Of a stretch of DNA of 23,670 bases, positions 1-8,253 are shown piece by piece. The position numbers and the translations under genes are program-made. The stretch comes from Rhodospirillales bacterium. Lineage in GTDB: Bacteria; Pseudomonadota; Alphaproteobacteria; CACIAM-22H2. Position 1 is the stretch's first letter, and every line of letters begins with the position of its first letter. The stretch covers positions 1 to 23,670 of the forward strand of contig JACQAF010000123.1 in NCBI GenBank assembly GCA_016195145.1, read 5' to 3'. The notes below the pieces were generated by a model, which worked only from the letters and a program-made list of their open reading frames with translations, made no database searches and was not told the origin of the DNA.

Positions 1-692
1 ACGGCGACGACGCGCGGCTCGACCGGATGGAAGATCATGTTGCCGAGCCGAAAATCGCCGTGGACGAGCGTGGTTTCCTCGGCCGCCGGGATATGGCGCG
101 GCAACCAGCCGGCAAGGCGGTCCATGGCCGGAACATCCTCGGTCTTCGAGGCGGCGTATTGCTTCGACCAGCGGGCGATCTGGCGCGCGACATAATTTTC
201 CGGACGGCCGAAATCGCCGAGCCCGACGGCCCGCCAGTCGACGCCGTGCAGCCGGGCGAGCGTATCGCCCATCGCGTCGTAGATCGCCGCGCGCTCGGCC
301 GGGGCGAGGCCGGGCAGCGTCGGCTCGACGAACACCCGGCCGGGAACGTAATCCATTACATAGAACGGCGTGCCGGTGACGCCGTCGTCTTCGCACAGAA
401 GACGCGCCGACGGCACCGGTACGCCGGTATCGGCGAGCGCCCGGATGACCCGGTATTCGCGCTCGACCATATGGGCCGAGGGCAGGAGCTTGCCCGGCGG
501 CTTCTTGCGCAGAACCCAATGCCGGCCGCCAGCCTCGATCAGGAAGGTCGGGTTCGACTGCCCGCCCTGAAACTGTCGCAGCGCCATCGGGCCGGCAAAG
601 CCGGGCAGACGGGCGGCGAGGTATTCCACCAGTCGTTTTTCGTCGAAACGGTGCGCGGCGCGGACCGGAACGATGTCGGTTTCATCGGTCAA
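1..692 (-). CDS. Phosphotransferase family protein (ACAD10/11-like aminoglycoside phosphotransferase fold), C-terminus cut by window edge
   Basis: Reading leftward from a TTG at 692 gives an open frame of about 230 residues that runs off the left edge. It carries family hallmarks: FQGGQSNPTFLI near residues 42-53, VLRKKPPGKLLPSAH near 60-74 (ATP-binding lysine region), and LVHGDFRLGNMIFHP near 211-225 (Brenner-type catalytic loop with HGD and the metal-binding Asn). These match bacterial homologues of the kinase domain of ACAD10/ACAD11, thought to phosphorylate 4-hydroxyacyl-CoA or related substrates next to acyl-CoA dehydrogenases. TTG is chosen because the N-terminal VRAAHRFDEKRLVEYL then matches the family's usual start; an in-frame TTG at 716 is the alternative. 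No strong Shine-Dalgarno sequence is seen. It diverges from the acyl-CoA ligase at 899, which fits a fatty-acid catabolic block. The true substrate is not deducible here. Confidence 0.88.
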   Translation of the reverse strand, partial: MTDETDIVPVRAAHRFDEKRLVEYLAARLPGFAGPMALRQFQGGQSNPTFLIEAGGRHWVLRKKPPGKLLPSAHMVEREYRVIRALADTGVPVPSARLLCEDDGVTGTPFYVMDYVPGRVFVEPTLPGLAPAERAAIYDAMGDTLARLHGVDWRAVGLGDFGRPENYVARQIARWSKQYAASKTEDVPAMDRLAGWLPRHIPAAEETTLVHGDFRLGNMIFHPVEPRVVA

Positions 693-782
693 GGGACGGC
701 CCCCGGAGTTCGGCAAGCGGTCGGCGAATGGCCGCCACTGTGGTCGCTCCGGCGGCGAACGGTCAAGCGGCCGATTTTGGGC

Positions 783-813
783 TTGCCAATCCGGCCACCC
801 CCGGCCCTATCAT
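783..813 (+). promoter_or_regulatory. Possible promoter of the acyl-CoA ligase/thiolase pair
   Basis: TTGCCA (783-788) and TATCAT (808-813; five of six matches to TATAAT) lie upstream of the ligase start at 899. The spacing of 19 is slightly long, so this is weak. A start site near 820 would leave a leader of about 80 bases. Confidence 0.28.
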
Positions 814-898
814 TCAGCGTCCGGGCGGCCCCGCCGGCCGGCGATAAATAACCGCGAACACCGGAGCGACAAGACTCCGCACGCGGAGGGAGGATGCG

Positions 899-2536
899 AT
901 GCGCGGATCGATGATGGATCAGCCGCTGCTGATCGCCTCGCTGATCGGCTATGCCGCGAGGTATCACGCCGACACCGAAATCGTGTCGCGAACGGTCGAG
1001 GGACCGATCCACCGTTATACCTATGGCGGGTCCTACCGGCGCATCGCACAGCTCGCCCACGCACTGCAAAAGCTAGGCGTGACCCCCAGCGATCGTATCG
1101 CCACGCTCGCCTGGAACGGCTATCGGCATTTCGAGCTGTATTACGCCATTTCCGGCCTCGGCGCGGTTTGTCACACGATCAATCCTCGCCTCTTCCCGCC
1201 GCAGATCAAATACATCGTCGAGCACGCCGAGGATAAATACATCTTCGTCGATCTGACCTTCGTGCCGCTGCTTGAGGCCTTCGCCGCCGAGCTTAAATCG
1301 GTGAAGGGCTATGTCGTGATGACCGATGCGGCGCATATGCCGGCAACCAAACTGCCCAACGTTCTGTGTTACGAAAACCTGATCGCCGGCCTGCCGGAAA
1401 CCTTCGCCTGGCCAGTCTTCGACGAATGGACGGCCTCGTCCCTCTGCTACACCTCGGGGACGACGGGCAATCCGAAGGGCGTTCTCTACACCCACCGCTC
1501 GACCGTCCTGCATGCGTTGGCGATCAACGCCGCGGACGGGGCGCTCGGCCTTACCGCACGCGACGCGGTCCTGCCGGTCGTGCCGCTGTTCCATGTCAAT
1601 GCCTGGGGCATCCCCTATGCCGCCGCTGCGGCCGGGGCCAAGCTGGTCTTCCCCGGACCGCTGCTCGACGGTCCCAATCTCTACGATCTTCTCGAAGGCG
1701 AGAAAGTGACGATCACCGCCGGCGTGCCGACGGTGTGGCTCGGCCTGTTCAGCCATCTCGAACAGGCCGGCAAGCGTCTTTCCGCGCTCAAGCGGCTGAT
1801 CTCGGGCGGCTCGGCTCTGCCCTTGCCGCTAATCGATGGGCTGGAGGAAAAACACGGCGTCGCGGTCTGTCACGCCTGGGGCATGACCGAGCTGAGCCCG
1901 GTGGGCACCACCGGCAATCTCAAGGCCGGACAGGAGAACCTGCCGGCGGCGGAGCGCCACCGCCTCAAGTCGACGCAAGGACGGACGGTCTTCGGCGTCG
2001 AGATGAAGATCGTCGACGACGATGGCAAGACGCTGCCGCAGGACGGCAAGGCGTATGGCGAATTGCTGGTGCGCGGGCCGTGGGTGACCAACGGCTATTA
2101 CCGGGACGAAGCGGCCAACAAGCCCGCCTTCGACCGCGACGGCTGGTTCCGCACCGGCGACGTGGTCAGCATCGATCCCGACGGCTGGGTCAAGATCGTC
2201 GACCGCAGCAAGGATCTGATCAAGTCGGGCGGTGAATGGATCAGCTCGATCGACCTCGAGAACGCCGCCATCGGCCATCCGGCCGTCGCCGAGGCGGCGG
2301 CGATCGGCGTGCCGCATCCGAAATGGCAGGAACGCCCGCTGCTCGTCGTCGTGATCAAGAAGGACGGCAAGCTCGACCGCGAGACGATGCTTGCCTTCCT
2401 GCAGACCAAAGTGGCCAAATGGTGGCTGCCCGACGACGTGATCTTCGTCAAAGAACTGCCGCATACCGCCACCGGCAAGATCCTGAAGACGAAACTGCGC
2501 GAGCAGTTCAAGGATTATGCGTTGAAGCCGGCCTGA
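899..2536 (+). CDS. AMP-forming acyl-CoA synthetase (AlkK/DmdB-like fatty acid-CoA ligase)
   Basis: A 545-residue ANL-superfamily enzyme that activates a carboxylic acid to its acyl-AMP and then to acyl-CoA. Visible motifs are the A3 phosphate loop YTSGTTGNPKG (184-194), the A5-like HAWGMTELSP (about 325-334), the A7-A8 hinge GWFRTGDVVSIDPDG followed by VDRSKDLIKSGGEW (about 417-445), and the catalytic A10 lysine in LPHTATGKILK near the C-terminus. Length and motif wording are closest to the medium/long-chain ligases of the AlkK and DmdB group; chain-length preference cannot be read. A GGAGGGA ribosome site about six bases before ATG 899 supports this start, though ATGs at 911 and 914 are also in frame. 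The thiolase follows 63 bases downstream, so the two are probably one operon. Confidence 0.92.
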   Translation: MRGSMMDQPLLIASLIGYAARYHADTEIVSRTVEGPIHRYTYGGSYRRIAQLAHALQKLGVTPSDRIATLAWNGYRHFELYYAISGLGAVCHTINPRLFPPQIKYIVEHAEDKYIFVDLTFVPLLEAFAAELKSVKGYVVMTDAAHMPATKLPNVLCYENLIAGLPETFAWPVFDEWTASSLCYTSGTTGNPKGVLYTHRSTVLHALAINAADGALGLTARDAVLPVVPLFHVNAWGIPYAAAAAGAKLVFPGPLLDGPNLYDLLEGEKVTITAGVPTVWLGLFSHLEQAGKRLSALKRLISGGSALPLPLIDGLEEKHGVAVCHAWGMTELSPVGTTGNLKAGQENLPAAERHRLKSTQGRTVFGVEMKIVDDDGKTLPQDGKAYGELLVRGPWVTNGYYRDEAANKPAFDRDGWFRTGDVVSIDPDGWVKIVDRSKDLIKSGGEWISSIDLENAAIGHPAVAEAAAIGVPHPKWQERPLLVVVIKKDGKLDRETMLAFLQTKVAKWWLPDDVIFVKELPHTATGKILKTKLREQFKDYALKPA

Positions 2537-2599
2537 GACGCATCCGGCCCGGCGTTGAACGGATGGAAAACCGGATTTGCAGGTAAAACGGAGCACCCC

Positions 2600-3781
2600 A
2601 TGACCGACGCCGTCATCGTTTCGACCGCCCGCACGCCGATCGGCAAGGCGTTTCGCGGCGCGTTCAACCTGACCCACGGCGCGGCGATGGGCGGACATGC
2701 GATCCAGCACGCCGTCGCGCGCGCCGGCGTCGAGCCGGCCGAGATCGAGGACGTGATCATGGGCTGCGGCTTCCCCGAGGGGGCGACCGGCCAGAACATC
2801 GCCCGCCAGGCGACGATCCGCGCCGGCCTGCCGGTGACGACGAGCGCCATGACGCTCAACCGCTTCTGCAGCTCGGGCATGCAGGCGATCAGCATCGCGG
2901 CGCAGCGCGTGATCGTCGACGGCGTGCCGATGGCGGTCGCCGGCGGGCTCGAATCGATCAGCCTTGTTCAGAACAACGCCAACACCCACCGTGAGCGGGA
3001 CGAGTGGATCGACCAGCACAAGCCGGAAATCTACCTGCCGATGATCGACACGGCCGAGGTTGTCGCCCGGCGCTACAACATCAGCCGCGAGACCCAGGAC
3101 GAATTCGCGCTCGAAAGCCAACGCCGCACCGCCGCCGCCCAGCAGGCCGAGCGGTTCAAGGACGAGATTGTGCCGATGCCCACGGTCAAGCGGATGACCG
3201 ACAAGGAATCGGGGCGCAGCTGGACCGAAGAGGTGACTCTGACCCACGACGAGGGCAACCGCCCCGATACGTCGATCGACGGCCTCGCCAAGCTCAAGCC
3301 GGTGCGCGGCGAGGGCAATTTCATCACCGCGGGCAACGCCAGCCAGCTATCCGACGGCGCGGCCGCCTGCGTGGTGATGGACGCCAAGCTGGCCGAGAAC
3401 CGCGGCCTGCGGCCGCTCGGCATCTATCGCGGCATGGTGGTCGCCGGCTGCGAGCCCGACGAGATGGGCATCGGCCCGGTCTTCGCCGTGCCGAAGCTTC
3501 TCAAGCGCCACGGCCTCAAGATGGATGACATCGACCTGTGGGAGCTTAATGAGGCGTTCGCGGTGCAGGTCATCTATTGCCGCGACCGGCTCGGCATTCC
3601 GTGGGAGAGGCTGAACGTCAACGGCGGGGCGATCGCGGTCGGCCATCCTTATGGCATGAGCGGAGCGCGGCTGGTCGGCCATGCGTTGCTCGAAGGCAAG
3701 CGCCGCAGGGCCAAGCGCGTCGTCGTCACCATGTGCGTCGGCGGCGGCATGGGCGCGGCTGGTCTGTTCGAGATCGCCTAA
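2600..3781 (+). CDS. Thiolase (acetyl-CoA C-acyltransferase / 3-ketoacyl-CoA thiolase)
   Basis: A 393-residue thiolase that cleaves 3-ketoacyl-CoA, or condenses acyl-CoAs in reverse. The acylated nucleophile is Cys90 in LNRFCSSGMQAI. His349 in GGAIAVGHPYGMSGAR and Cys379 in VTMCVGGGMG complete the active site. The open frame extends to 2555, but ATG 2600 is preferred because MTDAVIVSTARTPIGKAF is the usual thiolase N-terminus; a purine-rich AAACGGA lies upstream. It follows the acyl-CoA ligase on the same strand and ends seven bases from the convergent MaoC gene. With those two it can supply activation, hydration and thiolysis steps of beta-oxidation. No acyl-CoA or hydroxyacyl-CoA dehydrogenase is present in the window. 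Biosynthetic (PhaA-like) versus degradative direction is not decided by sequence. Confidence 0.93.
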   Translation: MTDAVIVSTARTPIGKAFRGAFNLTHGAAMGGHAIQHAVARAGVEPAEIEDVIMGCGFPEGATGQNIARQATIRAGLPVTTSAMTLNRFCSSGMQAISIAAQRVIVDGVPMAVAGGLESISLVQNNANTHRERDEWIDQHKPEIYLPMIDTAEVVARRYNISRETQDEFALESQRRTAAAQQAERFKDEIVPMPTVKRMTDKESGRSWTEEVTLTHDEGNRPDTSIDGLAKLKPVRGEGNFITAGNASQLSDGAAACVVMDAKLAENRGLRPLGIYRGMVVAGCEPDEMGIGPVFAVPKLLKRHGLKMDDIDLWELNEAFAVQVIYCRDRLGIPWERLNVNGGAIAVGHPYGMSGARLVGHALLEGKRRRAKRVVVTMCVGGGMGAAGLFEIA

Positions 3782-3788
3782 CCCTAAC

Positions 3789-4652
3789 TCAGCCGGCGAT
3801 ATCCGCCCGCCCGCGATCGATCGCCACCGCATCGCGGCCGCGCACGCGTACTCGGAACGAAATCACCGTTCCATCTCGCCACATCTCGACGCCGAGCGTC
3901 TCGCCGGGAAAGACCGGGGCCGAAAACCGCCCCTGCATCGCCCGCAGCCGCGCCGGGTCGTAGCCGCACATTGTCTTGACGAGCGCGTGGCCGGCGACGC
4001 CGAAGCTGCACAGGCCGTGCAAGATCGGTCGCGGGAAACCCGCCCGGCGGGCGAATTCCGGATCGGCGTGCAGCGGATTGTCGTCGCCGCTCAGCCGGTA
4101 AATCAGCGCCGCCTGCGGCAGCGTCGGCATATCGCACGCTACATCCGGTGCGCGGGTCGGCAACGTGTGCGGTAGCGGCGGCGCACCGCCGGCGCTGCCG
4201 CACCCGCCATCGCCGCGAAAGAAGATTCCGTGCTCGACCGTCGCCAGCGGCAGGTTGCTCGCCTGATCTACGATCTCGCACGCGATATGGACCAGCGCCC
4301 CTTTGTCCCGCCCCTTGTCGTCGACGCCGACGACGCGGGCCTTGGCGACGATCGCGCCCTGCGATGGCAGCGGCCGGTGGAGGACGATGCGCTCCTCGCC
4401 ATGCACCGCGCGCACCCAGTCGATGCCAAGCGACGGGTCGCGCAACCGCGTCGCCGACCGGCCGGCGAGAACCGTCGCCAGGGTCGGCAGCGCCGCCAGG
4501 TTTTCCTCGTATACGAACCGCAGCTGGTTGGCATCGACCGGGTCGGCGCCCAGGCCAAGCCCGAGCGCGTAGAGAATCGTGTCATGCGTCGTGTAGCGGC
4601 GCTCGACCGGCTGCATGTCGAACGCCATCAGTTTTTCGCGATCAAGCGCCAT
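3789..4652 (-). CDS. MaoC-family enoyl-CoA hydratase (hydratase-2 type, MFE-2-like)
   Basis: A 287-residue double hot-dog protein resembling the hydratase-2 part of multifunctional enzyme type 2, which hydrates trans-2-enoyl-CoA to the R-3-hydroxyacyl-CoA. The hydratase-2 motif YRLSGDDNPLHADPEFARRAGF spans about 185-206; Asp190 and His195 keep the Asp-x4-His spacing of the known catalytic pair. The N-terminal stretch YTTHDTILYALGLGLGADP (20-38) is the usual start of this family and supports ATG 4652, although no clear ribosome site precedes it. The gene is convergent with the thiolase and divergent from the histidine kinase at 4853. A glycine-rich linker near 146-158 separates the two hot-dog halves. 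The function call is firm; the physiological acyl substrate is unknown. Confidence 0.92.
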   Translation of the reverse strand: MALDREKLMAFDMQPVERRYTTHDTILYALGLGLGADPVDANQLRFVYEENLAALPTLATVLAGRSATRLRDPSLGIDWVRAVHGEERIVLHRPLPSQGAIVAKARVVGVDDKGRDKGALVHIACEIVDQASNLPLATVEHGIFFRGDGGCGSAGGAPPLPHTLPTRAPDVACDMPTLPQAALIYRLSGDDNPLHADPEFARRAGFPRPILHGLCSFGVAGHALVKTMCGYDPARLRAMQGRFSAPVFPGETLGVEMWRDGTVISFRVRVRGRDAVAIDRGRADIAG

Positions 4653-4852
4653 GTTTTATGTATGCCGGGCGATCCGCCGCACCCCCCGATCATCCGCCGA
4701 CGTACCATATCGGCATTTATCACAAAAGGGGTAATTCCGCTTTCTCCCGCCACCCGCCATACGCCGCTTGTGATAGCGTCACGAAGCCAATTGTCTTGGC
4801 CCCCGTCCCCCTGGGACCGCCGCGATTTCGTCCGATTGCCAGAAACGCGGAT

Positions 4853-6517
4853 ATGGAGTCGACCCTGCACCGCTTCGATCCCCGACCGCCTGGCGTATCC
4901 TGGCCGCGCTTCGCCACAGAGGGGCTCGCCTATGTCGTCATCTATGTGGCGCTCGACTGGATCAGTTTCATCGACGACCTCCGGCCGATCGGCATCACGC
5001 CGTGGAACCCGCCGCCGGGGTTGAGCCTTGCCCTGCTGATCTGCCGGGGGCTTGGCTATACCGTCTGGCTGCCGGTCGCGGCGATCGTCGCCGACGTCGC
5101 GGTGCGCGACCTGCCGTCCGACTTCGCCGAGACTCTCGCCGTCGCCGCGGTGATCACCGCCGGCTACGGCGGCGCGGCGATCGCCTTGCGCGACTGGCTG
5201 AAATTCGACGATTCGCTGCGCCATATCCGCGACGTCGCCCTGTTATTATGGGTATCGGCGGTCGCCGCGTTCGTCGTCGCGATCCTTTATGCCGGCGTCT
5301 TCGTTGGTGTTGGCTTATTGCATCAGTCGGGTTACCTGGCCGCGGCGTTTCGCTTCTGGGTCGGCGACCTGATCGGCATTGTCGTCTTCGTGCCATTATT
5401 GCTCCGCTTCGGCCGTCGACCGATCGTCGAACTGGCGGCGTCCGGTCTGCGGCGGCTCGATATTGAGGCGGTCCTGCAGCTCACCAGCATCGCGCTTATG
5501 CTGTGGCTGGTTTTCGGCCTCGAACTGAGCGACGCGTTCAAATCCTTCTACCTTCTGCTGCTGCCGGTGGTCTGGGTCGCCGCGCGGCACGGGATCGACG
5601 GCGCGGCCGTCGCCGTGGCGCTGACCCAGATCGGCACCATCGTCGCCCTGCAATGGCACAGTTTCGCCGGCGCGACGGTGACCGAGGTTCAGCTGCTGAT
5701 GCTTTCGGTCGCCATCACCGGATTGCTGATCGGCGCCATCGTCAGCGACCGCCAGGAAACCCAGCGCGCGCTCGACGAGAGCGAGGCGCGGCTGCGCGAA
5801 CGCCAGGCGGAGCTCGACCGCTTCGCGCGCACCAGCATCGCCGACGAGATCGCCTCGGCGCTCGCCCACGAAATGCGCCAGCCCTTGACCGCCGTCACCA
5901 CCTATATCGGCGGCTGTCAAAGCCTGTTAGAAGCGGGCGCCGACCGGGCCGAGATCGCCACGGCCATCGACAAGGCCGCCGCCCAGGCGCGGCGGGCGAA
6001 CCAGGTTCTGGCGCGCTTGCGCGATTTTCTCTATCGCGGCGAAGTCGATCTCGATCCGGTGCCGATGACCACCCTGGTCGAAGAAGTGAGGTCGCTGTTG
6101 CAGACCGCCGCCACCGAGGGCCGCGTCAAGCTGGTTGTCCGCCCGATGAACGGCCTGCCCCCGGTGATGGCGGATAAAACCCAGATCGAGCAGGTAATCC
6201 TCAATCTCGGGCGCAACGCGGTCGAGGCGATTGCCGAGGCGTCCTCCCCGCGGCGGCGAATCGAGATCAACGCCCGCGCCGCGCCGCCTTTCGTCGAGCT
6301 GTCGGTCGCCGATACCGGCCCCGGTATACCGGCCGATATTCGTCCCCGCTTGTTCCATCCCTTCACCACGTCTAAAAGCAAGGGGATGGGTCTCGGCCTG
6401 ACCATCAGCCGCTCGATCGTCGAGGCGCATGGCGGCCGCTTATGGGCCGAGGACCGTCCCGGCGGCGGAACGGTTTTTCGCCTCACGCTACTTCAAGCCG
6501 GACACCATGGCATCTGA
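4853..6517 (+). CDS. MASE1-domain sensor histidine kinase
   Basis: A 554-residue membrane histidine kinase. Residues about 20-300 hold roughly eight hydrophobic segments with the MASE1-like pattern (WNPPPGLSLALL near 51-62, FRFWVGDLIGIVVFVPLLL near 167-184). A coiled-coil-like linker (about 298-325) follows. The HisKA phosphoacceptor is His339 in SALAHEMRQPL. HATPase_c shows the N box NLGRNAVEAI, the G1 box DTGPGIP and the G2 box MGLGLTIS. ATG 4853 is chosen because upstream sequence in the same frame is Arg/Pro-rich shadow of the opposite-strand hydratase. The ribosome site is weak. No cytoplasmic PAS domain is present, so sensing should be through the membrane domain. Its 3' end overlaps the response regulator gene by 11 bases, so the two are almost certainly a cognate pair. 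Signal unknown. Confidence 0.9.
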   Translation: MESTLHRFDPRPPGVSWPRFATEGLAYVVIYVALDWISFIDDLRPIGITPWNPPPGLSLALLICRGLGYTVWLPVAAIVADVAVRDLPSDFAETLAVAAVITAGYGGAAIALRDWLKFDDSLRHIRDVALLLWVSAVAAFVVAILYAGVFVGVGLLHQSGYLAAAFRFWVGDLIGIVVFVPLLLRFGRRPIVELAASGLRRLDIEAVLQLTSIALMLWLVFGLELSDAFKSFYLLLLPVVWVAARHGIDGAAVAVALTQIGTIVALQWHSFAGATVTEVQLLMLSVAITGLLIGAIVSDRQETQRALDESEARLRERQAELDRFARTSIADEIASALAHEMRQPLTAVTTYIGGCQSLLEAGADRAEIATAIDKAAAQARRANQVLARLRDFLYRGEVDLDPVPMTTLVEEVRSLLQTAATEGRVKLVVRPMNGLPPVMADKTQIEQVILNLGRNAVEAIAEASSPRRRIEINARAAPPFVELSVADTGPGIPADIRPRLFHPFTTSKSKGMGLGLTISRSIVEAHGGRLWAEDRPGGGTVFRLTLLQAGHHGI

Positions 6518-7124
6518 ACGCACGCTGTTTATCGTTGACGACGATGAAGCGATCCGCGATTCGCTCGCCTTTTTCTTCCGCACCAAGGGCATCGAGGCGC
6601 GCAGTTTCGCCACGGCCGAGGAGTTTCTTGCGGCGCTGCCGGTCGATGTTCCGGGATGCGTGATCGCCGATGTCCGCATGCCCGGCATGAGCGGCCTCGA
6701 TCTGCACAAGAAACTCGCCGGCGACGGCTACCGGCTGCCGGTCATCGTGATTACCGGTCATGGCGACGTGCCGATGGCGGTCAGCGCCCTCAAGGCCGGG
6801 GTCTTCGATTTCTTCGAGAAGCCGTTCGACAACGAAGCCCTGCTTGAAAGCGCGACGGCCGCCCTGGCGCGCGACGATGTCCGACGCCAGCAGGACGCCG
6901 CCGCAGCCGAGATCCGCGAGCGGGCGAAAACGCTGAGCCCGCGCGAACACGAGGTCATGGACCTGATCGTCGCCGGGCACCCCAACAAGATCGTCGCCGC
7001 CCAGCTCGGCATCAGCCCGCGCACGGTCGAGGTCTATCGCGCCCATGTGATGCAGAAGATGCAAGCCCGGCGGCTGTCCGATCTCGTGCTGATGTCGCTG
7101 CGCCTCAAGCAGGCCGATATCTGA
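6507..7124 (+). CDS. FixJ-like response regulator (receiver + LuxR-type HTH)
   Basis: A 205-residue NarL/FixJ-class regulator. The receiver holds the acidic triad at Asp11-13, phosphoacceptor Asp55 in VIADVRMPGMSG, Thr83 in VITGHGDV and Lys105 in FFEKPF. A linker leads to a LuxR-type helix-turn-helix (about 143-198) with LSPREHEVMDLI and ISPRTVEVYRAHVMQKM. ATG 6507 is chosen over the longer open frame because MASERTLFIVDDDEA begins directly at the receiver. The start lies inside the last codons of the kinase gene, so translation is probably coupled. Wording is that of FixJ/TtrR-type regulators paired with membrane kinases in alphaproteobacteria. Targets cannot be read; the stress protein 98 bases downstream and the acyl-CoA genes nearby are possible ones. 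Confidence 0.93.
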   Translation: MASERTLFIVDDDEAIRDSLAFFFRTKGIEARSFATAEEFLAALPVDVPGCVIADVRMPGMSGLDLHKKLAGDGYRLPVIVITGHGDVPMAVSALKAGVFDFFEKPFDNEALLESATAALARDDVRRQQDAAAAEIRERAKTLSPREHEVMDLIVAGHPNKIVAAQLGISPRTVEVYRAHVMQKMQARRLSDLVLMSLRLKQADI

Positions 7125-7222
7125 TCCGGCCCGCCGCGCCGCGCTTGCGCTTTTACCGTCTATCTTTATGCTCGGTTTTGCGGAGCCGCGGCACCGTAAG
7201 TCATTAAGGAGGATCGGGCGCA

Positions 7223-8047
7223 ATGGCGATCAAGACCGTTCTGGTGCATCTCGCCGGGGAGACGAGCGACAAGCCCGCCCTCGCCGTCGCGACGCATCTG
7301 GCCCGCACCCACAAGGCCCATCTCAAGGTCGACCACATCGAGGAATCGGCCGACATGCCGGCCCAGGTGATCGGGCGCAGCGCCTCGTTCGTGTATCTCG
7401 ATCATGCGAAATCCGCCCGCCAGGACCGCGACAAGACGCTGAAAGCGCAGCTCGACGCCCAGTTCGCCGGCGCCAAGGGATCGTGGGAATGGACCGCCGC
7501 CGAGGGCGACCCCGCCGCCGTACTGGCCGCCGAGGCGCGCGCCGCCGACTTGCTGGTAGTCGGCCAGTCGGAGCCGCATAATATCGAGGATTATCTCAGC
7601 GAATCGGTCGCCGAGAAGCTGAGCGTCGGCGGCGGTTGCCCGGTCATCGTCGTTCCGGCCGCGCCGCGCCGCACCGAGGCCGGCCGGCGGATCATGATCG
7701 CATGGAAGAATTCGCAAGCCGCGGCCCGCGCCGTGCGCGACGCCATGTCGCTGCTCGAAGCGGCCGAGCATGTGGTTCTGTTCACCATCGCCGCCGACCC
7801 GCAGATCAGCCCTGCCGATGCGGCGATGATGGCCCATCTCCAACGACACGGCCTGCGCATCGAACGGCAAACCGATCCCGGCAGCGGCAATGACGGCAAG
7901 ACGATTCTCGACCAGGCGCACAAGCACGATTGCGACTTGCTGATCATGGGCGCCTACGACCATTCGCGGCTGCGCGAGCTGGTTCTAGGCGGCGTCACCC
8001 GCTACGTGCTGCGCCATTTCGATATTCCGGTTCTTTTCTCCCACTAA
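7223..8047 (+). CDS. Universal stress protein (UspA family), about 274 residues
   Basis: A cytoplasmic Usp-family protein of double-domain length. The N-terminal half (IKTVLVHLAGE, residues 3-13) and the C-terminal half (GRRIMIAWKNSQAAARAV near 153-170) each begin like a Usp Rossmann-type domain. The C-terminal nucleotide loop reads LIMGAYDHSRLRELVLGGVTR, near 251-268. Compared with the ATP-binding consensus G-x2-G-x9-G-S/T, the second Gly is Asp and the final Ser/Thr is Gly, so ATP binding is doubtful. AAGGAGG ten bases before ATG 7223 is a very good ribosome site. It lies downstream of the two-component pair on the same strand, but a 98-base gap leaves room for its own promoter. No FNR/FixK-type TTGAT-N4-ATCAA box was seen upstream. 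Confidence 0.88.
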   Translation: MAIKTVLVHLAGETSDKPALAVATHLARTHKAHLKVDHIEESADMPAQVIGRSASFVYLDHAKSARQDRDKTLKAQLDAQFAGAKGSWEWTAAEGDPAAVLAAEARAADLLVVGQSEPHNIEDYLSESVAEKLSVGGGCPVIVVPAAPRRTEAGRRIMIAWKNSQAAARAVRDAMSLLEAAEHVVLFTIAADPQISPADAAMMAHLQRHGLRIERQTDPGSGNDGKTILDQAHKHDCDLLIMGAYDHSRLRELVLGGVTRYVLRHFDIPVLFSH

Positions 8048-8153
8048 CCTTGCGCGCGCTCGGTCGTCAGCGGTCGATGCCCGCACGAATAGCGGTTGGT
8101 ATCTCCATCGCCCAATACCGGTGCCGGGCAATGCGTTGCGTTGCTTGATATCG

Positions 8154-8175
8154 CGGCGCGGCCTGGCGCCGTCTT
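8154..8175. terminator. Possible bidirectional terminator between the stress protein gene and ilvD
   Basis: CGGCGC (8154-8159) and GCGCCG (8166-8171) form a 6-bp all-GC stem with a 6-base loop, followed by TCTT. It lies in the 206-base gap between two convergent genes. The U tract is short, so termination is only suggested. Confidence 0.3.
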
Positions 8176-8253
8176 AAATCGCCGGAACCAAGACGGCTTC
8201 AGCGCTTCCTCGATCGGGCCTTTCTTGTCCGAACCGGGGAGCCGAATCCGCAG

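Noticed and set aside
27..851. Long plus-strand frame of 274 residues at the left edge
   Set aside because: It is Arg/Pro/Gly-rich with no motif and lies opposite the phosphotransferase frame, which carries clear kinase motifs.
1829..3247. 472-residue minus-strand frame under the ligase and thiolase
   Set aside because: Shadow frame in GC-rich DNA. The plus strand holds two motif-complete enzymes.
7125..7222. FNR/FixK-type box upstream of the universal stress protein
   Set aside because: No TTGAT-N4-ATCAA-like dyad is present in the gap.
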